64,000 nt of DNA from an uncultured Alphaproteobacteria bacterium (GTDB lineage Bacteria > Pseudomonadota > Alphaproteobacteria > Rs-D84), in the NCBI GenBank assembly GCA_934276735.1, contig CAKQTG010000002.1, forward strand, positions 124,001 to 188,000, in the 5' to 3' direction. How positions within the stretch are numbered: the stretch's first letter is position 1; each line of letters opens with the position of its first letter. Positions 60,401-64,000 of this stretch are shown piece by piece. Position numbers and translations under genes: made by a program. The notes beneath the pieces are model-generated. The model searched no databases and was not told where the DNA came from. It saw nothing but the letters and a program-made list of their open reading frames with translations.

Positions 60401-63108
60401 GGTGCGCGACGGCAAATGGTGGTGCGCCATGCTATGCGGCGGGCGAAAACATCACAGAAAACCTGTCGCCGACGGGAACAGATATGACATTATATCTGGT
60501 CTGGACACCACGTGTGTTCACTGTGACACTGGACAGCCAGGGCGCACAAACCGCGGCCCAGCCCAAGACAGTGTATCTGAAATACGCGACCAGATGGGCC
60601 AGTGACAGCGCGGTGGCAAATATGATAACAACGCTGACAACATTGCCAGTCAAGGCCGGATATAACTTTACCGGGTTCTATACTGCGACGACCGATGGCG
60701 TCCAGGTAATTGACAGCAATGGCACGTTTATAACATCGACGGAATCGCTGACCGCGGTTACCCAAAATGCAACAATCTATGCACGTTGGTCGGCGGGCAC
60801 AACAACGTGCGTGGCGGGCCGGTATTACACCGGACACGACACAACATGTGCACCGTGCGAGAGCAACTATTACTGTCCGGGCGGCACGTTCGGCGTTGAC
60901 AGTGGCAATATCACAGGACGCCATGAATGCCCAGAATCAGGGAAAGCCCCAGCCGGCGCGGTCAATATTGCACAATGCTATAAAGAATTGTTGCCATACA
61001 CCGCAACATATGGAACCGGTACCCAGACTTGTTATTATGATACAGCTGAGGCATCATACAGCATTTCATGTGGTGACTGGACAATATTATATTGTGATGC
61101 AGGATACTGGCGTAAATCTGAAAGTGCCGATGATTGCGTTGCAGCTGGAATTGGGTATTACAGCCCGAAAGACTCTCTGGAACACACGGAATGTCCAAAC
61201 AAAGGTACAACCAAAACGGATACCACAACCAAGGTCCAAGACTGTTACAAAACTGGGTTACCATACACCGCAACATATGGCAGTGGGACACAACGTTGCT
61301 TCTATTCCGACGGCGATGGCGATGCGGCGGTATATGCCCGTGACTGTGACACAAAATCAATAGACGCGTGTTGGGGCGGGTACTATCGCGCGCAACCATC
61401 CGACATTGACTGTGTAGAAGTTGGCAAGAATTATTACAGTCCAAGCGGTATTATTGGCAAATCTGAATGTCCGAACAATGGGGAAACAGCGACTGCCATT
61501 ACGAGTGATATCACATCGTGCTATAAATCCGATGAACCATATGATGAGGCTCAACATGGCACCGGTGTTCGTGTATGTTTCTGGACACGTGGTTATAACG
61601 ACACTGATGCGATATATGCCACCGGTTGTAAAACACCAACAATGACATATTGCAACGCAGGATACTATTCATTGCCATCAGCAACGCAGTATGACTGTAT
61701 TGAAGTCGGCAAGAATCGTTACAGCCCAGAAGGTTACACCGGGTTCTATGACTGTGCGCCTGACGGTGTGACGGATAGTGAAACCAGTGGTCTGGCATCA
61801 GATTGCTATATGGCGGGAATGTCGTGTGCGATTGAAAACGGTGCTGGCACACAAACATGCCATTATAATGAAACCGATAACGCCTATTCTTATCAGTGCA
61901 CAACATGCACGGTAACGCAATGCAACGCCGGATTTAGCCAAGTTGGTAATGCCTGCACAAAATGCCCGGCGGACAATGTCTGTGCCGATGGCGAACAAAA
62001 GACGTGCAGTGACCTGACCGGTGGTGAATTCCCCAAGGCGGATGCCGGCACAACGAACAAAGACATGTGCTATAAGGATTGTGCGTTGGCCACCAATGCA
62101 ACGGCAATGACCGGACGCGATTACTATGGGATTGCAGATACGTGTGCGATATCCCAGTGTATGGCCGGATACAGCCTGGAAGATGGCATCTGTGTCAAGT
62201 GCGCTGATGGTAATTATTGCCAGGAAGATCAACCGGCACAGTCGTGCGCGTCCCTGGGCGACGGATCATGGAAATATTCCGACAGTGGCGCAACCAGCAG
62301 CAGTCAGTGCTATCGCAAATGCGAACCGTATGCGATTGTCGGCGGAACGGCGATTCCGGTGAACGAAACCGAATACTGGCCCAAGGATTGTGAATACAAG
62401 GGACGTTCAGATAATGGTAACGAATGCGAAATTGTTGATGGCGTCTGTGTTGAAACGGCATGCCGTGGTGACTATGAAATGATTGATAATCATTGCGAGC
62501 CGTGTAACCGTGACCATGCGTTGGAATACGATATGGATAATGGCAACTGTAACGTGAAATCGTGCGAAATTGGATATCACCCGTATGGCCAGTCGTGCGA
62601 ACAAGACGTTCGCGAGTGCAGCGCACCAAACGCGATATCGGCACAGCAACGCTGGGATAAAACCAAGAAGGCATTTGGTGCATGCACCGTGATGGAATGC
62701 GAATCTGGGTTCCATATTGCGGCAAATGCGTGTGTATCTGATGTCCAACCGTGCACCGTTGATAACGGCACCGGCACCAAAGAGTGGAATCACGATACAA
62801 ACGCGTGGAACGCATGCATTGCGACATCGTGCAACCCGGGATACACAAACGACCCGTCGGAAACAAACGACGCAAATGTTGAATGCGGTCGCTGTGCAAA
62901 TATGTTCGGTGTTGGTGGGGAACGCGCCGCCAGCAGTTATGTCCGCGGATGCGAAATTGCATCGTGCATGTACCAGGGTGAAATCTATAACCTGGAAGAT
63001 AACGAGTGCAAACCAATCTGTACCGAGGATTCAGACGACACCGGGTCCAGACGACGTGTTGGCAACAAGTGCATCAGCACATGTAACGTAGGATACACCG
63101 CATGGTAA
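54466..63108 (+). CDS. Giant secreted Cys-rich repeat protein (putative adhesin)
   Basis: 2880 aa. The ATG at 54466 has GAGAGGAAG upstream and gives a signal peptide (LRFFVYFGVVFFANAAFA). Hundreds of Cys occur in EGF/TNFR-like spacing. At least seven InlB/Listeria-Bacteroides beta-repeat units lie near residues 340, 548, 870, 1265, 1345, 1931 and 2012 (e.g. TLDKNGG, LYARW). About nine copies of a ~78-residue unit (CYK.G..YTA..GSGTQRCFY ... CNAGY ... DCIEVG..YYSP ... CP) follow from about residue 1120. Residues about 1206-1872 are tandemly duplicated in 1873-2530. There is no LPXTG, lipobox, transmembrane tail or beta barrel, so anchoring is unknown. Adhesion is inferred from the repeats. Confidence 0.85.
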   Translation: MGKLRSFLRFFVYFGVVFFANAAFAGGYTCLANRQYTGCAQNYYMVPNGDGKLLGTGNSCKTCPSGTGWQSTTTAGNKSAGCECPTNYWNSTTHGSTVVWGQTCSIKPVTCAAGTYLEMGKTSCTQCPKKSYCPGGKYDVSTVVDQGISSCPTPYYPNSDEGSSAITDCYSNTKFRRWQGEWANCIAPANCSSATCKKPIPAICEYVAYSNELGTADGKLKSGCATNNETQTPVVSSVTASAGSYVSGTSCLACPDGYTSEAGNTGNVNAACYKTCTRKCDIQSSDCPAFGLCRWVPASTKGRQYYNGTCNAAQSYCAFSLTGCDTGYEIVGTKCEPITVTITYNPGFGSTTGMSASQRSQDVTYNESFSPRDISEFDFKRPGFKFDKWSGSCAKSSMTCISQLTENTSVEAQWTACPYNNSFSGKGQCDCGADQFPDGNGCTECTVSCSLVNARYPLGKYNTCNGEEADSKCYRNCTTDDIQYSVTVTGVEYLNGDYMCEPTQCKIGYYIYSGMCEKCPTNAYCDGSKDYVCNNGYTLNNGQCVANKYTVTFDPNGGTLTSATTLTVTYNSKLSTLSSAYIPTHTDPTQHFSGYYDAKTGGTQYYDKSGNPTKAVWDKASNATLYARWGQTLVYCENVGAGKYYDGGAAQICPEGYYCPGEGDAYEGGEGCKIECSTLGSEYTHSDAGATSPSDCYKVSERTCRNPGANKECPEYATKCRYLTDTMVSCNQHYNSDTCEYSDGLGTCPRDHEKTSCNTDRYNDMNGSCPLCAGLEPAGTWDQSYGGQGGATICYQACSFDCATYVKNYLTPAGATCSALSDTINGGRYYPGMTCEPRRGLSCSAVNCTCGTGYSFRLPSGADGDIGSCDPNTYIITLNDGDGTGGNGTIYEKYATGWFSDSGTTNAIAKATVPTRDGWTFLGYYTEQSGGSKVISESGALPASTRFTANATLHAHWSQNAFNCQAGKYYNGSEFVTCPAGMYCDGSGTVPVNNQGCVKLCPNGGASSDGATMATECFVPCPTPATIKNGTLSNTQARQNWNGTEYPACTFTATCDSGYVAKDSPGTNPTCVWADSDLCPTGFYCPEGEDPQACPDGGISYSADKDNQARSITDCYKIFDPYDSFKNGSASAKCYYAVDTTKYTRCSIYELYSCDGGYYHKTAGAFICEGTSTGYYSPDRDTRQTACPLVLTGGSAKSTPYAAKVEDCYKDCIKTVEHTTSVGASSPTAKAINETTYAACSFNVVCETGYTVANNNTENPTCNANNYTITLDKNGGAGSVAASVQCTFDSGTCRLPATTALTRTGYSVDTKWCTTASGGAPCYDGGTIVTANISETGEDTKLYAVWNANTYTISLDDRGAQTAAAPRTVYLKYATGWYSNAGATATVTTLTTAPVKAGYTFSGYYNTETAGSGVQVIDATGIFITSPSALTAMADDATIYARWTAGETTCQAGTYYTGFSTTCAPCEENFYCPGGTFGVDSGSIAGRHECLDSGLSPANSSEVAACYKAGLTYTADNGSGTQRCFYDTSARTYSAKCDTIQITTCNAGYWLESNTDTDCTEVGEGYYRTANADPRDRSQCPNDGTTETDTAAKVQECYKEGVDYTAAHGSGTQRCFYSDGTGNAAVYARDCDSQEITACSAGYYREHESDIDCIEVGQNNYSPEVDLGLHECPADGQTNTTTAGDITLCFKGGQPYTGEHGHGDRVCFYSSRAGDYSDSCGQPTMRYCDAGYYSDSEKNAYDCIPAGYGHYSAKGETANHDCPADGANLGQTDEAVSEDISACFVVYNPYDGFMHGVAQVRCDWYTETSWYDKCGVQNVTQCDAGYWNGLPQSFACVGVSSGQYSPAERTQAFDCPSVPGGVAKSTEHAAEVGDCYKDCIKTVEHASTVAAKDNTVKAISATAYAACSFNVVCETGYTVADNNTENPTCNANTYTITLDKNGGTGTLDSSVQCTFDSGECELPVASSLTKPGYSAESKWCATANGGAPCYAAGENITENLSPTGTDMTLYLVWTPRVFTVTLDSQGAQTAAQPKTVYLKYATRWASDSAVANMITTLTTLPVKAGYNFTGFYTATTDGVQVIDSNGTFITSTESLTAVTQNATIYARWSAGTTTCVAGRYYTGHDTTCAPCESNYYCPGGTFGVDSGNITGRHECPESGKAPAGAVNIAQCYKELLPYTATYGTGTQTCYYDTAEASYSISCGDWTILYCDAGYWRKSESADDCVAAGIGYYSPKDSLEHTECPNKGTTKTDTTTKVQDCYKTGLPYTATYGSGTQRCFYSDGDGDAAVYARDCDTKSIDACWGGYYRAQPSDIDCVEVGKNYYSPSGIIGKSECPNNGETATAITSDITSCYKSDEPYDEAQHGTGVRVCFWTRGYNDTDAIYATGCKTPTMTYCNAGYYSLPSATQYDCIEVGKNRYSPEGYTGFYDCAPDGVTDSETSGLASDCYMAGMSCAIENGAGTQTCHYNETDNAYSYQCTTCTVTQCNAGFSQVGNACTKCPADNVCADGEQKTCSDLTGGEFPKADAGTTNKDMCYKDCALATNATAMTGRDYYGIADTCAISQCMAGYSLEDGICVKCADGNYCQEDQPAQSCASLGDGSWKYSDSGATSSSQCYRKCEPYAIVGGTAIPVNETEYWPKDCEYKGRSDNGNECEIVDGVCVETACRGDYEMIDNHCEPCNRDHALEYDMDNGNCNVKSCEIGYHPYGQSCEQDVRECSAPNAISAQQRWDKTKKAFGACTVMECESGFHIAANACVSDVQPCTVDNGTGTKEWNHDTNAWNACIATSCNPGYTNDPSETNDANVECGRCANMFGVGGERAASSYVRGCEIASCMYQGEIYNLEDNECKPICTEDSDDTGSRRRVGNKCISTCNVGYTAW
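58084..62000 (+). repeat. 2-kb in-frame tandem duplication inside the giant gene
   Basis: The block starting with the CYKDCIKTVEH codons at 58084 recurs at 60085 (offset 2001 nt, 667 codons) with the same module order: DCIKTVEH unit, two InlB repeats, then several CYK...GSGTQRC units. Some stretches are near-identical at DNA level. The right end is approximate. Confidence 0.8.
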
Positions 63109-63111
63109 TAA

Positions 63112-63141
63112 AATTCCGCCCCCACGGGCGGAATTATTTTT
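63112..63141 (+). terminator. Terminator of the giant gene
   Basis: AATTCCGCCC/GGGCGGAATT with a CCAC loop and a T run. Confidence 0.9.
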
Positions 63142-63182
63142 AACAATGGATTTTCCCGGTCGCACGATATAGAATACAAAAC

Positions 63183-64000
63183 ATGCAAAAATATGACGTT
63201 ATCATTATTGGTGGTGGTGCGGCGGGACTGACCGCGGCGCGATGCGCGGTTGCGCGTGGTCGGCGGACACTGGTTCTGGATATGGGCACCGCCCCCGCAC
63301 GCAAGGTTGCCGCATCGGGCGGTGGGCGTTGCAATTTCACAAACGATGCCGCCGCACGTAATCGATACTTTGGCGAAAATCCGGATTTTGTCCGTGGCGC
63401 ATTGTCGCGCGTAACGCCCGCCGACGTGCTGGACTGGGCGCGCGAGCACAACATAAAATGGACCGAAAAAACACCCGGGCAATATTTCTGTGCAACGGGT
63501 GCCGACGACATTGTGCGCGCATTGATGGCGGACGCGCGCGGCGGCCAGATTATGCAAAATACAATCGTGTCTGATGTGGTATTTTCCAATGGGCTTTTTA
63601 CCGTAACAACAAATCATGCAACATTTCAGTCGGATACGGTGATTGTTGCAACGGGCGGTGTTACATTTCCCACGCTTGTGACATCGGACGTTGGGTATAA
63701 AATTGCAAAATCATTTGGTCACCGAATTGTTCCAATCCGCCCCGCCCTGTGCGCAATAAAGACCGACATGTTTGCGTCCGACCTGGCAGGAATATCAATG
63801 CCGGTTGATGTGTCTGTGGCGGGCGAACATTTTTCTGATTCATTGTTATTCACACACAGTGGTGTCGGCGGTCCGGCGATATATCGCGCAACCGTGCGTA
63901 ATAATGACGGCGATATAATTATCAACCTGATGCCGGACATAGATGCGTTTGAATTATTGCGCACGGCGCGGCGCGCCATGGGGCGCAAATCTGTGCCAGC
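63183..64000 (+). CDS. BaiN/HI0933-family flavoprotein, N-terminal part (runs off window)
   Basis: NAD(P)/FAD-dependent oxidoreductase family. The frame is open from ATG 63183 to the right edge (272 codons visible of about 390). The FAD dinucleotide fold is VIIIGGGAAGLTAAR, followed by ASGGGRCNFTN (the family's signature), VIVATGG, and LFTHSGVGGPAIYR. The physiological substrate is unknown for most members. No ribosome site is obvious; the start follows the preceding terminator by about 40 nt. Confidence 0.93.
   Translation, partial: MQKYDVIIIGGGAAGLTAARCAVARGRRTLVLDMGTAPARKVAASGGGRCNFTNDAAARNRYFGENPDFVRGALSRVTPADVLDWAREHNIKWTEKTPGQYFCATGADDIVRALMADARGGQIMQNTIVSDVVFSNGLFTVTTNHATFQSDTVIVATGGVTFPTLVTSDVGYKIAKSFGHRIVPIRPALCAIKTDMFASDLAGISMPVDVSVAGEHFSDSLLFTHSGVGGPAIYRATVRNNDGDIIINLMPDIDAFELLRTARRAMGRKSVP

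Noticed and set aside
58084..62000. Regular direct repeats that could suggest a CRISPR array
   Set aside because: Repeat units are ~230 nt or 2 kb, in-frame, diverged at codon level and without spacers; they are coding repeats.
54560..63016. Many long open frames antisense to the giant Cys-rich gene (e.g. 62195-63016, 58966-59496)
   Set aside because: They mirror repeats of the sense gene, lack ribosome sites and homology, and their composition (His/Arg-rich, many Cys and Tyr) is that of a reverse-strand shadow.

Overview
The window looks like a chromosomal segment of an uncultured, probably host-associated and oxygen-avoiding alphaproteobacterium. Alphaproteobacterial ancestry is supported by a circularly permuted two-piece tmRNA with the tag AANDNVRLAMAA, a TrcR (DUF1013) cell-cycle regulator, a DUF2155 protein, an alphaproteobacterial-type XRE regulator and the AddA type of recombination helicase. 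Rubrerythrin, a Prx6-like peroxiredoxin, a catabolic-type glutamate dehydrogenase, a phosphofructokinase and phosphoglycerate mutase suggest a fermentative life using glycolysis. The Cys-rich secreted proteins resemble those I associate with gut alphaproteobacteria (RF32-like); that placement is an inference.

Layout. 1-8 kb: the C-terminal part of dnaE overlapping rsmH, two unknown genes, and two large secreted Cys-containing proteins. 8-20 kb: an XRE regulator divergent from gpmI, then tadA/rsmD, rplY, dnaK, pfk, a LysM protein, tRNA-Gly with a repeat element, glutamate dehydrogenase, and the rpsP-rimM-trmD-rplS operon. 20-31 kb: envelope proteins (DUF2155, DUF1460), tsaD, a putative Cys-His-Asp enzyme, xseA, recN, addA split into helicase and nuclease genes, and a coiled-coil membrane protein. 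31-41 kb: a guanylate-kinase-like protein, rpoD, trcR, cysS, tRNA-Ser, a fused accDA, ihfB, a peroxiredoxin, an alkyltransferase-like protein, a second tRNA-Ser, and a Tat-exported amidase. 41-50 kb: an HtrL-like protein, another Cys-motif secreted protein, prfB with its programmed frameshift, two tandem APH-fold proteins, tRNA-Arg with a second repeat element, a lipoprotein, rubrerythrin, obg with a duplicated 5' end, and the tmRNA. 50-64 kb: a Lon protein with no protease domain, tsaB, rimI, a Pif1-like helicase, tRNA-Met/Ile2, a 2880-residue Cys-rich secreted protein, and a flavoprotein running off the right edge.

How it works together. Most genes are housekeeping, in short operons bounded by compact hairpin terminators that often serve convergent genes. 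Three regulatory themes can be read directly. tRNA and tmRNA genes share promoters of the form TTGCAA-N16/17-TATAAT. dnaK and lon carry heat-shock-type promoters. Several genes begin only about 7 nt after a -10 box, so their mRNAs are probably leaderless.

The least ordinary items are: a family of ~170-180 bp insertions at tRNA 3' ends that leave a copy of the tRNA end; a similar-sized duplication at the obg start; the proteaseless Lon; the split AddA; a kinase/pseudokinase-like pair; a phosphofructokinase with a substituted active site; and tRNA trailers whose hairpins base-pair the CCA end.
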